In this document: positions 52,614 to 61,929 of the stretch, piece by piece
Numbering within the stretch: position 1 is the stretch's first letter
How the letters are laid out: each line of letters begins with the position of its first letter
Assembly (NCBI GenBank): GCA_020638955.1
Contig: JACKHO010000002.1
Location: forward strand, 310,001-374,000
DNA length: 64,000 nt
Direction: 5' to 3'
Source of the DNA: Planctomycetaceae bacterium
Lineage (GTDB): Bacteria; Planctomycetota; Planctomycetia; Planctomycetales; Planctomycetaceae
Program-made: the position numbers and the translations under genes
Notes under the pieces: model-generated
Database searches by the model: none
The model's input: only the letters and a program-made list of their open reading frames with translations
Told to the model about the DNA's origin: nothing

Positions 52614-53555
52614 ATGAAACGAAGAAATCAATCTCACCATGGGTTTACGCTCATTGAACTCATTATTGTCATGGGCGTCATTGCGGTGCTAGTGGCATTA
52701 CTGCTGCCAGCCGTTCAGCAGGCACGCGAAGCGGCACGCCGTACAACTTGCAAGAACAACCTGAAACAGTTGGGGCTGGCACTCACGAACTATCAGGGAT
52801 TGCACGACGTCATTCCTCCCGGTTACGTCGCACGTGACGTCGCCCCAGATGATCCTTACACAGCGGAAGTTGGTAGCGGTTATGCGTGGTCGACGCTGCT
52901 ACTCCCCTTCCTGGATCAGATTTCCCTGCAGAGACGCCTCGATTTGCGAGGCAATTCCACCGACCAATTGAGCATTGCCGTCGCTGCCACACAAGTCCCT
53001 GCGTTCATTTGCCCCTCAGACAAGGGGGAACTCACGTTCACTTTGAAGAGTGGCGTGGGTGACATGACGTTGTCTCGCACCAACTATGTTGGGGTCTACG
53101 GAACAGGCGATTTGAGTGCACTGCCCGGTGCCCCCACGAGTCGTGGCGTCTTTTACCGCAATAGCGGAACTGGCATTTACGACCTGAAGGATGGTGCGTC
53201 CCACACCCTGTTGTTGGGTGAACGTATGAGTCCGCAATTCAAAGACAACTACCCCCGTGAATGTTGCGCGGCCACGTGGTACGCGGTCCCGCCAGGGGCG
53301 GCGTATCAATCAGATAACTCGGGAGCCTTCCAACCTCCGTGGCTCGTCCTGGGTGCAACGAAAGACACCAGCAACAGTTCACTCATCCCCCTCAATGGCC
53401 CCAGAGCGTCCGCTCCATTCTCCAGTCAGCACGTAGGCGGAATCCAAGTGGTCCTGGCTGACGGTTCTGTCCGATTCATCAGCGAAAATATCGACCACGA
53501 GCAATTTCGGCAGCTCGGGGAGATCGCAGATGGTGGCCTCGACGCGGACTATTAA
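52614..53555 (+). CDS. DUF1559 prepilin-like protein (1)
   Basis: A 313-residue protein from the ATG at 52614 (MKRRNQSHHGFTLIEL). The type IV pilin-like N-terminus has the prepilin cleavage motif G-F-T-L-I-E, with glutamate at position 5 of the mature protein, followed by the hydrophobic helix. The body is the DUF1559 domain: AREAARRTTCKNNLKQLGLAL near the start and a final VVLADGSVRFISENID. This domain is expanded in planctomycetes and may form pili-like or surface filaments, although function is unproven. A second DUF1559 gene follows 46 bases later, so they are probably a tandem pair. Confidence 0.93.
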   Translation: MKRRNQSHHGFTLIELIIVMGVIAVLVALLLPAVQQAREAARRTTCKNNLKQLGLALTNYQGLHDVIPPGYVARDVAPDDPYTAEVGSGYAWSTLLLPFLDQISLQRRLDLRGNSTDQLSIAVAATQVPAFICPSDKGELTFTLKSGVGDMTLSRTNYVGVYGTGDLSALPGAPTSRGVFYRNSGTGIYDLKDGASHTLLLGERMSPQFKDNYPRECCAATWYAVPPGAAYQSDNSGAFQPPWLVLGATKDTSNSSLIPLNGPRASAPFSSQHVGGIQVVLADGSVRFISENIDHEQFRQLGEIADGGLDADY

Positions 53556-53601
53556 CTGAACACGCGGTGGCAGGAATTCTGAGGACCAGCGTTGCAAAAC
53601 A

Positions 53602-54537
53602 ATGAGAGACAGCGGTAACCATCAGCGACGACTCCTCAACCGGCGACCCGGGTTCTCCATTCTTGAACTCGTCGTTGTTTTGATGGTCATCATTTTCATG
53701 ATGTGCCTGCTGCTGCCCGCATTGGTTCGTCTTCAAGATAACGCGCGGGCTTCGAATTGCGCGAACAAACTGCGTCAACTTGGCATTGCGTTGTATTCCT
53801 ACTCGGAACGCCATGGTGCCTTTCCGCCCGGATATTTAGCCCGCGACGTCGACCCACTCGATCCTCCAGCGAAAGAAACGGGTCCTGGGTACGCGTGGGG
53901 TACCCTGCTGCTGGCAGACCTGGATCAAACTCCCCTGCTGCGCACAATCAGCTTACGCGGCGATGCGGCAATCAGCGTCATTGGTGCGGGAGGAAACGAA
54001 ATCGACATCTTCATATGCCCACTGAGTGCGTCGCGTCAGTCCATTTCGATTGATCAGCCAGCGCCGTTTCTGTTACCCGAAGCCAGCTATATTGGCTGCT
54101 ATGGAATCGGCGACCTCAACCAGCATCCTGGCGCACCACGTGGTGCCGGAGCGTTTTATCGCAACAGCTATGTGCGTCCTGTAGATGTGCGTGACGGCCT
54201 CTCAACGACGTTCGCCATTTTTGAGAGGAACTCAAGAACGCGAGAGCATGACTTGGATTGCCGCCCAACCTGGTACGCCGTTCTGCCCGGAGCACAACGC
54301 CCAGCCCCCAACGGAGCACTCGAAGGCCCCGCCGACTTAGCTCTCGGTACCGCCGACGAAGAGAACTACAAATTCGGCAGACATTCGTCGCTCGGCGGCT
54401 TCTCTTCCGCGCACTGGGACTACGTCCCCGCCTTGCGAGCCGATGGTTCCACCACCCTCCTGTCCATCGACATCGACCCCCAAACGCTCTTCGAGCAAAT
54501 GCAAATCGAAGACGGCGCCCGGCCCGGTCCGTTTTAG
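53602..54537 (+). CDS. DUF1559 prepilin-like protein (2)
   Basis: A 311-residue paralogue of the preceding gene from the ATG at 53602. The prepilin motif is G-F-S-I-L-E with the glutamate kept, then a hydrophobic helix (VVLMVIIFMMCLLLPAL). The body has DUF1559 features (NCANKLRQLGIALYSY, CYGIGDLNQHPGAPRG, RADGSTTLLSIDIDP). Overall similarity to the first copy is clear by order and spacing of motifs, such as the GxGDLxxxPGAPxxRG element. It is convergent with the S9 peptidase gene; repeat family 2 copy 3 lies between them. Confidence 0.92.
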   Translation: MRDSGNHQRRLLNRRPGFSILELVVVLMVIIFMMCLLLPALVRLQDNARASNCANKLRQLGIALYSYSERHGAFPPGYLARDVDPLDPPAKETGPGYAWGTLLLADLDQTPLLRTISLRGDAAISVIGAGGNEIDIFICPLSASRQSISIDQPAPFLLPEASYIGCYGIGDLNQHPGAPRGAGAFYRNSYVRPVDVRDGLSTTFAIFERNSRTREHDLDCRPTWYAVLPGAQRPAPNGALEGPADLALGTADEENYKFGRHSSLGGFSSAHWDYVPALRADGSTTLLSIDIDPQTLFEQMQIEDGARPGPF

Positions 54538-54583
54538 CGATCCTGATCCATCCGCTTGTCACGACTCTGTTCAGTCGCGATTT

Positions 54584-54656
54584 GAAGCGCCGAGAGCGCA
54601 GAGGGACAAAACTTGTCTCCTGTTTTCTCTGCGGCCTCGGCGATCTCTGCGTTTCT
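54584..54656. repeat. Repeat family 2, copy 3 (hairpin core only)
   Basis: A ~73-bp palindromic unit between convergent genes, with arms GAAGCGCCGAGAGCGCAGAG (54584-54603) and CTCTGCGGCCTCGGCG (54627-54642) plus ATCTCTGCGTTTC. It matches the hairpin core of the 9940 and 10443 copies but lacks their flanks. Confidence 0.75.
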
Positions 54657-54712
54657 AAACATCTTCACTCCTGGGCACAGGGATGAAATCAAGCCTCACA
54701 GCGGTTCCGATT

Positions 54713-57229
54713 TCACTCCGTCCAACGTGGCTCCCGCCCATGCAAGTGTCGGACGAAGAAGTCCATTTGGCGACGGATTCCGTAGGGGGATGATCCGGCA
54801 CCGTGGCCGGCGCCGGGAAAGACGATAAGGTCGAAGTCTTTTTCGGCTTTGATGAGCGCGTCAACCACCTGCATGGTGGAGGCGGGGTCGACGTTGCGGT
54901 CGAGTTCGCCGACCATCAGGAGGAGTTTTCCTTCAAGCTTGTGCGCATTCGTGACGTTAGACTGATCTGCATAGTGCGGTCCGACGGGCCAGCCCATCCA
55001 GAGTTCGTTCCACCAGACTTTGTCCATGCGGTTGTCGTGGCAACCACAATCAGCACAGCCGACATCATAGAAGTCAGGGTGTGCAAGCAAGGCCCGCAGA
55101 GTACTCTGTCCGCCCGCCGAGCCACCGAAAATGCCGACGCGAGAAATGTCCATTTCAGGATGCTTTTCGGCGGCAGCTTGCATCCAGGCAATGCGGTCGG
55201 GGAAACCTGAATCACCGAGATTCTGCCAGCAGACATCATGGAAGGCCTTGGATCGGTGCGAGGTCCCCATGCCGTCAATTTGTACGACAATGAATCCCAG
55301 CTCAGCAAACCGCATGCGGCCCACGTGTCGACTGAATGACTTGGGGACAAAGGCGGAATGCGGACCCGCGTAGATGTACTCGATGACGGGATACTTCTTC
55401 GCGGGATCGAAATTCGTGGGCCGCAAAATCATGCCGTAAATGTCGGTGGTGCCGTCACGGCCCTTCGCCACGAATGGCTCGGGAGTCTGCCAGCCGGTTT
55501 CTTCCAGCAACTGCATGTTCGCCTGCTCCAGTTCGCAAATAAGTTCACCGGAATTTGCATCGCGCAGGTTCGTCACTGGTGGGAGGTCGATACGGGAATA
55601 AACGTCCAGCAGATACTGACCTGTTGGAGAAATCTGCCACAAGTGCGTGCCGTTCCCTGATGTGAGTTGCGTCAGGACCGACCCATCAAAGTTCACGCGA
55701 CACAAGTGCAGGAAATAAGGATCTTCTCCAGTGATCATTCCGCCAGCACTGAACCAGATTTCGCGGGTTGCTTCGTCAACCCGTTCCACTTTGCGAACGA
55801 CCCACTCCCCTGATGTGAGTTGATGTTTCACCTGCCCCGTCACGGCGTCAACGAGGTAGAGATGGTTCCAGCCGTCGCGTTCGCTCATCCAGAGGATTTC
55901 ACGTGTGTCGTCCAGATATTGCAGAAAGTGCTTACCAGCGTAGTCGACGAACGTGGGGCTTGTTTCTTCGATGAGGGTTCGGACGTCGCCGCTATTCGCA
56001 TTGACCTCCAGTACCCGCAGCACCTGATGTCCACGCTGGTTGTAGTGAAAGGCAAACGCAGACGAGTCGGGCCACCAATGGATGTCGTCAATCGACCAGG
56101 GGTTCTTAAACAGCGAATCATCGATGGGAATTCTTTTCTGCGTGGTGACATCAAACAACGTCGGGCGCGGAATGGGGAGGTCATCTCCCGGTTTCGCATA
56201 TTCGAATGAATGGAGAATAGGCTGGAGTTGGTCTTTGGGGGAGGATTCCACAATGTGGACGGTGCGTGCCTCCACCTGTTTGGTTTGCATGACGACGAGT
56301 TTCTGCGAATCGGGCGACCAGTGAACACGGCCACCAAATGTGTCATCGTCCGGTGCCGGATCTGACAGCGGAATTTCTTCCTCGGTCTCCGAATTCACGA
56401 TCCAGACGCGGTTTGAATGAATTTCGCAGCGCCACTTTCCATCGGGTGAAGTGTTCGCGTTGTCGCGTCGCCCTCTTCGATTGGGACGCCTACCCGGAGT
56501 GCCGGAATTCGAAATCGTCACGCTCAGCGTTTCAGATGTTGCAGCATGCAATTCCAGCGGCTGTTCGTCGTCGTTCGCAATCAACCACAAATGGCCGACG
56601 TAGGTGTTGTGTTCAAACGTGTCGCCGGGGCGAATGCTGCCATAACGCTGCTTTTCCCCTTCAAAGTTCAGCCAGTAAACCTGCAGCGTGCGGTTGGTGC
56701 CGTTCGTCAGTTCAATTCTCGTGGCCGCTCCTCCCGAGGGGGACGGACGCAGCACGATTTGCTGCGCGTCTCCACTTCCACCCGGCTTGTCGAGTTCACG
56801 CAGTTTGTGGGACTCACGATTCCATTCCCAGTGGCGCTGAGCCTCACCCTTTCCGGTACTGAAGAACAGCAAGGGCTCGTCGTCCGCGAGCCGAACCGTC
56901 GTGAATGGCAGTTTCGCTGGGGCAACATCGGCCTTGGTGATTGCCGCGAGTTGAGTTGCCAGTTGCTCATGATCAAACAACGGCACGCGTTTCCGCTGTG
57001 CCATGTCGACAAACACAAATTCGGCTTCCCCCGGTGTCGTGTCGACCCGGTACCAGAGACTGCGATCCTCGGCCTGCCAGTGAGGATCAACCTGGTCGCG
57101 AAACACTTTGTTGCGAGTCCGTTCTTCCAGCGTGTTCGCCCGTTCGTAATCATCGCGGGAACCCTGACCGCTGGCGAAGCTCACCAGGATCGTACTCATC
57201 AACACAACGAAAGGAATGGCACATCGCAT
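54713..57229 (-). CDS. Secreted dipeptidyl peptidase IV-like S9 peptidase
   Basis: An 838-residue peptidase from the ATG at 57229 (MRCAIPFVVLMSTILV, a signal peptide cut near 22); longer starts are rejected. The N-terminal DPP4-type beta-propeller spans about 60-600. The C-terminal alpha/beta hydrolase has catalytic Ser704 in GIFGGSAGG, Asp777 in VGELDRNVDP and His809 in GAGHGAGS, so the triad is complete. It should remove dipeptides from peptides outside the cytoplasm. It is divergent from the nitrilase-family gene and convergent with the DUF1559 pair. Confidence 0.92.
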   Translation of the reverse strand: MRCAIPFVVLMSTILVSFASGQGSRDDYERANTLEERTRNKVFRDQVDPHWQAEDRSLWYRVDTTPGEAEFVFVDMAQRKRVPLFDHEQLATQLAAITKADVAPAKLPFTTVRLADDEPLLFFSTGKGEAQRHWEWNRESHKLRELDKPGGSGDAQQIVLRPSPSGGAATRIELTNGTNRTLQVYWLNFEGEKQRYGSIRPGDTFEHNTYVGHLWLIANDDEQPLELHAATSETLSVTISNSGTPGRRPNRRGRRDNANTSPDGKWRCEIHSNRVWIVNSETEEEIPLSDPAPDDDTFGGRVHWSPDSQKLVVMQTKQVEARTVHIVESSPKDQLQPILHSFEYAKPGDDLPIPRPTLFDVTTQKRIPIDDSLFKNPWSIDDIHWWPDSSAFAFHYNQRGHQVLRVLEVNANSGDVRTLIEETSPTFVDYAGKHFLQYLDDTREILWMSERDGWNHLYLVDAVTGQVKHQLTSGEWVVRKVERVDEATREIWFSAGGMITGEDPYFLHLCRVNFDGSVLTQLTSGNGTHLWQISPTGQYLLDVYSRIDLPPVTNLRDANSGELICELEQANMQLLEETGWQTPEPFVAKGRDGTTDIYGMILRPTNFDPAKKYPVIEYIYAGPHSAFVPKSFSRHVGRMRFAELGFIVVQIDGMGTSHRSKAFHDVCWQNLGDSGFPDRIAWMQAAAEKHPEMDISRVGIFGGSAGGQSTLRALLAHPDFYDVGCADCGCHDNRMDKVWWNELWMGWPVGPHYADQSNVTNAHKLEGKLLLMVGELDRNVDPASTMQVVDALIKAEKDFDLIVFPGAGHGAGSSPYGIRRQMDFFVRHLHGREPRWTE

Positions 57230-57400
57230 GTTGATTGTTCGCAACAATCCGCGGAAGGAGGCTTGTCTGAGATGACTTGTCATGAACTTGTTGAATGATT
57301 GTGTAATGAAACCGGTCGCGACCAATTGAATTTGCCAGCCGCGCGGCGGTAGGATCGCGGAAACTCTGTTTGTCACCACGAACGAATGTGATGGACTCCC

Positions 57401-58255
57401 ATGAGAATAGCTGCCGCGCAGATTGACATCGAGTTCGGAAACACATCTGGTAATCTCGACAAGATGTTGGGGATTATGCGGGAGGTGGAATCAGCCGACC
57501 TCGTGGTGTTTCCGGAATGTGCATTGACCGGGTATTGCTTCGAATCACTCAACGAGGGTCGCGAGGTCGCCGAGCCCGTTCCCGGTCCTGCAACGCAGGC
57601 GTTTCAGAAGGTTTGCCGCGAACTGAATATGCATGTGGCGTTTGGAATGCTCGAAGCCGATGGCGACGATGTCTATAACGCAGTGGTCCTGGTGGGGCCA
57701 AATGGTGTGGTGGGCTCATACCGGAAGGTCCACATGCCGTTTCTGGGAATCGATCGATTTGCCACATACGGAAACAGACCCTTTGAACTGTTTGAAATTG
57801 ACGGCGTGAAAATCGGCATGCTGATTTGTTACGACGTCGGGTTCCCCGAAGCGCCAAGGTGCCTGGCTCTGCAGGGGGCCGACATTGTCCTGCTGCCCAC
57901 AAACTGGCCTCCCGGTGCGGAGTGCATGGCTGAACATTCCATTCCGTCACGCGCCATGGAGAACAGCATTTTCTTCGTGGCTGTTGACCGGGTGGGTGTG
58001 GAGCGTGGGACGAAATTTATTGGCATGAGCAGTATTTGCGGTACCGATGGAAAGCGACTCGCGGCAGCCATGCATACCGATGAAGAAATCCTGATTTGCG
58101 ACATTAATCCCGAGCGGGCACGCAACAAACGAATTGTCCGCGTGCCGTCGAAGCACATTATTGACCGTATCGCCGACCGGCGCCCCGAGATGTATGGGAA
58201 GCTGGTCGAACCGCACAACGCACGCACACCGCGGCAGGATTTCGAAGATTCGTAA
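57401..58255 (+). CDS. Nitrilase-superfamily carbon-nitrogen hydrolase
   Basis: A 284-residue enzyme with the full Glu-Lys-Cys triad: E39 in VVFPECALTGY, K109 in SYRKVHMPF and C143 in MLICYDVGFPE. The family hydrolyses amides or carbamoyl groups in the cytoplasm. It most resembles amidase or omega-amidase/carbamoylputrescine amidase members; the substrate cannot be read. The ATG at 57401 starts the first strand. Pyruvate carboxylase begins 182 bases downstream on the same strand. Confidence 0.9.
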   Translation: MRIAAAQIDIEFGNTSGNLDKMLGIMREVESADLVVFPECALTGYCFESLNEGREVAEPVPGPATQAFQKVCRELNMHVAFGMLEADGDDVYNAVVLVGPNGVVGSYRKVHMPFLGIDRFATYGNRPFELFEIDGVKIGMLICYDVGFPEAPRCLALQGADIVLLPTNWPPGAECMAEHSIPSRAMENSIFFVAVDRVGVERGTKFIGMSSICGTDGKRLAAAMHTDEEILICDINPERARNKRIVRVPSKHIIDRIADRRPEMYGKLVEPHNARTPRQDFEDS

Positions 58256-58437
58256 ACTGGTAAAGAACTGCGGAAAACGGAAAACACCGCAAATTGAGCA
58301 AGTCAGCGGGAGTATTAGCCCCAAATTCGGCGGCGTCATCCTGCACACTTGAATCTCACCGACAGTTCGCCAGACTTCTCTTTGATACTACTATTACAAG
58401 TACTGCTGTCTCGTCTCACAAGATTTGAACCTGCCTC

Positions 58438-61400
58438 ATGCCTCCCATCCGTAAGCTCCTCGTCGCCAACCGCAGTGAAATCGCCATTCGAATTTTTCGA
58501 AGTGCGACGGAACTGGGCATCCGCACTGTCGCTATTTACGCGCACGAAGACCGCTATGCACTGCACCGCTTCAAGGCTGATGAAGCGTACTGTGTGGGGC
58601 AGGAAGGTGAGCCGATTCGGTCTTACCTCGACATTGAGAGCATTGTCGCCATCGCGAAGGAGAACCATGTCGACGCCATCCATCCCGGATACGGCTTCCT
58701 GAGCGAAAACCCACATTTGGCTCGCGCCTGTGCGGAAGCCGGGATTAAGTTTATTGGTCCATCTCCCGAAGTTCTTGATCAACTCGGAAACAAGACGGCA
58801 GCCCGCGTCATTGCAGAAGCGGCGGAAGTTCCCATTTTGAGTGGAACCAACAAACCGCTCCGCAGTGCCGATGACGCCGAGGCCGAGGCCAAAAAGCTTG
58901 GGTATCCCGTCATCATCAAAGCGGCTCACGGAGGCGGTGGCCGTGGTATGCGTGTGGTCCGCGACCCCAAGAAGCTTCGCGATGCCTTTGAAGCGGCCGC
59001 GCGTGAGTCACTCGTGGCCTTTGGTAGTGCCGAGGTCTTTCTCGAAAAGTACATCGAACGTGCCAAGCACATTGAAGTGCAGTTGCTGGGCGATCAGCAT
59101 GGCAACTTGGTGCATTTATTCGAACGTGACTGCTCGATTCAGCGTCGACATCAGAAAGTTGTGGAAATTGCTCCGTCGGTCAATTTGCCGACCGACGTCC
59201 GGGACGCCATTTGCGAAGCGGCTGTGAAAATTGGTCGGCAGGTGACGTATGAAAGTGCCGGAACCGTCGAGTTTCTGTACGACACCGATACCAGCAAGTT
59301 CTACTTCATCGAAGTGAATCCCCGTATTCAGGTGGAGCACACTGTCACGGAAGAAGTAACCGGTATCGACATTGTGCGTGCCCAAATTCTGATTGCAGGC
59401 GGCACACCGATGAGTGATCCCGAAATTGGCATCGAGGGTCAGGAGTCGATTCGCACATCTGGTTATGCGATTCAAAGCCGCGTCACCACGGAGGACCCGG
59501 CCAACAGCTTCCTGCCAGACTATGGGCGCGTCGGCCACTATCGTTCTGCTGGCGGTATGGGAATTCGGCTCGACGGTGGTACGGCGTTCTCCGGAGCGTT
59601 TGTGCAGCCGTACTACGATTCGCTGCTCGTGAAAGTGACGACTCGGGGACGGCGGTTCATTGATGCCAGTCGCAAGATGGATCGATGCCTGCGGGAATTC
59701 CGAATTCGCGGCGTGAAAACGAACATCCCGTTTCTCATCAACCTCATTAACAATGAAGATTTCGTTGAAGGGCGTTGTACAACGACGTTCATCGACAACA
59801 CGCCGGAACTCTTTGCCCTGCCACGTCGTCGCGACCGCGCCACACGTCTGCTGAAGTTCCTCGGCGAGACAATTATCAACGGCAATCCCCTGGTTAAAGA
59901 TCGGCCCGTGGCACTGCGTCGGGCTCCTGCGGTTGTGCCGAAATACGATCATGTGACTGCGCCACCTGCGGGGACTCGTGACAAGTTCAAGGAACTGGGA
60001 GCCGAAAAATTCTCCCAATGGCTGCGTGAACAGCCACAACTGATGATTACCGACACTACGTTCCGGGATGCACATCAGTCATTGCATGCCACCCGTTTCC
60101 GCACGTATGACCTGCTGGGAGTGGCCGAAGCATATTCACACTTGCTGCCGCAGCTCTTCTCTCTCGAAATGTGGGGCGGGGCGACCTTCGACACTTCGAT
60201 GCGGTTCTTGAAAGAGTGCCCGTGGGAGCGACTCGAACGGATGCGGGAAGCTTGTCCGAATATTCTGTTCCAAATGCTGCTGCGAGCATCCAGCGCGGTC
60301 GGGTACACAAATTATCCCGACAATGTGGTGCGGGAATTCTGCAAAGAAGCTGCCGCGTCCGGGATTGATGTGTTCCGCATTTTCGATGCACTTAACTGGA
60401 CTGACAACATGCAGGTGGCAATGGACGCCGTGCGGGAAGCCGGGGCTATTGCGGAAGCATCGATTTGTTATACGGGTGATTTGCTGAATCCCAATCGCAC
60501 GAAGTATGACCTGAAGTACTACGTCAATTTGGCCAAGGACTTGGAAAAACGCGGGGCAAACATTCTCGCCATTAAGGACATGGCGGGATTGTGTAAGCCC
60601 GAAGCTGCAGCCAAGCTGATTTCCACGCTGAAGCAGGAAGTGGGCCTGCCCATTCACCTGCACACCCACGACACCGCAGGCATTCAGGCGGCGACGCTCC
60701 TCCGTGCCAGCGACGTTGGCGTCGATGTCGTTGACACGGCCATGGCTCCCATGTCGGGCGGAACGTCGCAGGTGAATCTGAACACGTTGTGTGAAGCACT
60801 GCACTTCCAAAGCCGCGATCCCCAACTCAAAACCGAAACGCTCGACGAAGTGGCCGAGTACTGGCGACACGTGCGAGAATTCTACCTGCCGTTCGAGAGT
60901 CCCACGCTGCCTGGAACGGCGGACCTGTACAATCATGAAATGCCAGGTGGTCAGTACACGAACCTGTTTGAGCAGGCTCGTGCCCTGGGATTGTCCGACC
61001 AGTGGCATGACGTCTGTAAATCTTATGCAGACGCCAATCGACTGGTGGGTGACATCGTGAAGGTGACGCCAACCTCCAAGGCGATTGGAGACATGGCACT
61101 CTTCATGGTGGCCAATCAACTGAGCGCCGAGGACATTCTGAATGGCGAAAAGCCGCTCTCGTTCCCTGAGTCGGTTAAAGATTTGCTGGCTGGTGCGATG
61201 GGACAGAATCCCGGTGGCTTCCCGGAAAAAGTTCAGAAGATTGTTCTGGGCGACCGCGAGCCATTCACCGGACGGCCGGGAGATACACTGCACCCAGCCG
61301 ACTTTGCCGCGGAAGAACAGAAGCTGGAAAAAATGCTCAGCCGCAAGCCGACTCGCCAGGAGGTGCTGTCGTCGCTGCAGTATGAAAAGGTGTTCGCAGA

Positions 61401-61881
61401 CTTCGCTAACCATCGTCAGTCCTATGGCGACACCAGTGTGCTGCCGACGCCGAACTTCTTCTTCGGCATGCAGCCGGGAGAAGAAATTGCGGTCGATATT
61501 GAACGCGGCAAGACGCTGTTCATTAAGTATCTGGCCACCGGAACGCCGCATCCTGATGGACAGCGGACGGCATTCTTCGAACTGAACGGCCAACCGCGCG
61601 ATGTCACCGTCGAAGACCTGTCTATTGAGTCGACAGCGACGAAAGCATTCAAGGCTGATCCGACGGACCCCACACATCTGGCAGCAGCCATGCCGGGCAT
61701 GGTGGTCACTGTCGCAGTTCAGGCCGGCGACAAGGTTTCCGAAGGTCAGAAACTGCTGGTCATTGAAGCCATGAAAATGCAGACGACCATTACGGCCGAC
61801 CGCGAAGGCACCATCGGCCAACTCATGATTAAAGCTGGCACCAGTGTTGAGACTGGTGACTTGCTGCTAACCATTGAATAA
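58438..61881 (+). CDS. pyc: Pyruvate carboxylase
   Basis: A 1147-residue single-chain biotin enzyme making oxaloacetate from pyruvate and bicarbonate. Residues 1-450 are the biotin carboxylase ATP-grasp part (KLLVANRSEIAIRIFRSA, AAHGGGGRGMRVV, FIEVNPRIQVEHTVTEE). The carboxyltransferase part starts near 535 with TDTTFRDAHQSLHATRF and has the KDMAGLCKPEAA and HTHDTAG elements. The tetramerisation region follows, and the biotinyl domain ends with the biotin lysine K1113 in VIEAMKMQ. Length is full and no motif is missing. A sulfatase gene follows 48 bases later on the same strand. Confidence 0.97.
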   Translation: MPPIRKLLVANRSEIAIRIFRSATELGIRTVAIYAHEDRYALHRFKADEAYCVGQEGEPIRSYLDIESIVAIAKENHVDAIHPGYGFLSENPHLARACAEAGIKFIGPSPEVLDQLGNKTAARVIAEAAEVPILSGTNKPLRSADDAEAEAKKLGYPVIIKAAHGGGGRGMRVVRDPKKLRDAFEAAARESLVAFGSAEVFLEKYIERAKHIEVQLLGDQHGNLVHLFERDCSIQRRHQKVVEIAPSVNLPTDVRDAICEAAVKIGRQVTYESAGTVEFLYDTDTSKFYFIEVNPRIQVEHTVTEEVTGIDIVRAQILIAGGTPMSDPEIGIEGQESIRTSGYAIQSRVTTEDPANSFLPDYGRVGHYRSAGGMGIRLDGGTAFSGAFVQPYYDSLLVKVTTRGRRFIDASRKMDRCLREFRIRGVKTNIPFLINLINNEDFVEGRCTTTFIDNTPELFALPRRRDRATRLLKFLGETIINGNPLVKDRPVALRRAPAVVPKYDHVTAPPAGTRDKFKELGAEKFSQWLREQPQLMITDTTFRDAHQSLHATRFRTYDLLGVAEAYSHLLPQLFSLEMWGGATFDTSMRFLKECPWERLERMREACPNILFQMLLRASSAVGYTNYPDNVVREFCKEAAASGIDVFRIFDALNWTDNMQVAMDAVREAGAIAEASICYTGDLLNPNRTKYDLKYYVNLAKDLEKRGANILAIKDMAGLCKPEAAAKLISTLKQEVGLPIHLHTHDTAGIQAATLLRASDVGVDVVDTAMAPMSGGTSQVNLNTLCEALHFQSRDPQLKTETLDEVAEYWRHVREFYLPFESPTLPGTADLYNHEMPGGQYTNLFEQARALGLSDQWHDVCKSYADANRLVGDIVKVTPTSKAIGDMALFMVANQLSAEDILNGEKPLSFPESVKDLLAGAMGQNPGGFPEKVQKIVLGDREPFTGRPGDTLHPADFAAEEQKLEKMLSRKPTRQEVLSSLQYEKVFADFANHRQSYGDTSVLPTPNFFFGMQPGEEIAVDIERGKTLFIKYLATGTPHPDGQRTAFFELNGQPRDVTVEDLSIESTATKAFKADPTDPTHLAAAMPGMVVTVAVQAGDKVSEGQKLLVIEAMKMQTTITADREGTIGQLMIKAGTSVETGDLLLTIE

Positions 61882-61929
61882 CAGCGGGCATTCTTATTTT
61901 TTGATTCCAATTCAGTCGAGTATCCCCCC

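Noticed and set aside
50495..54537. Type IV pilus or secretion gene cluster
   Set aside because: Only prepilin-like proteins are present, with no ATPase, platform protein or prepilin peptidase nearby.
59116..60075. 319-codon minus-strand open frame
   Set aside because: Also antisense to pyruvate carboxylase and without motifs.
60136..61821. 561-codon minus-strand open frame
   Set aside because: It lies opposite pyruvate carboxylase, whose motifs are complete; the antisense frame is a compositional shadow with no recognisable domain.
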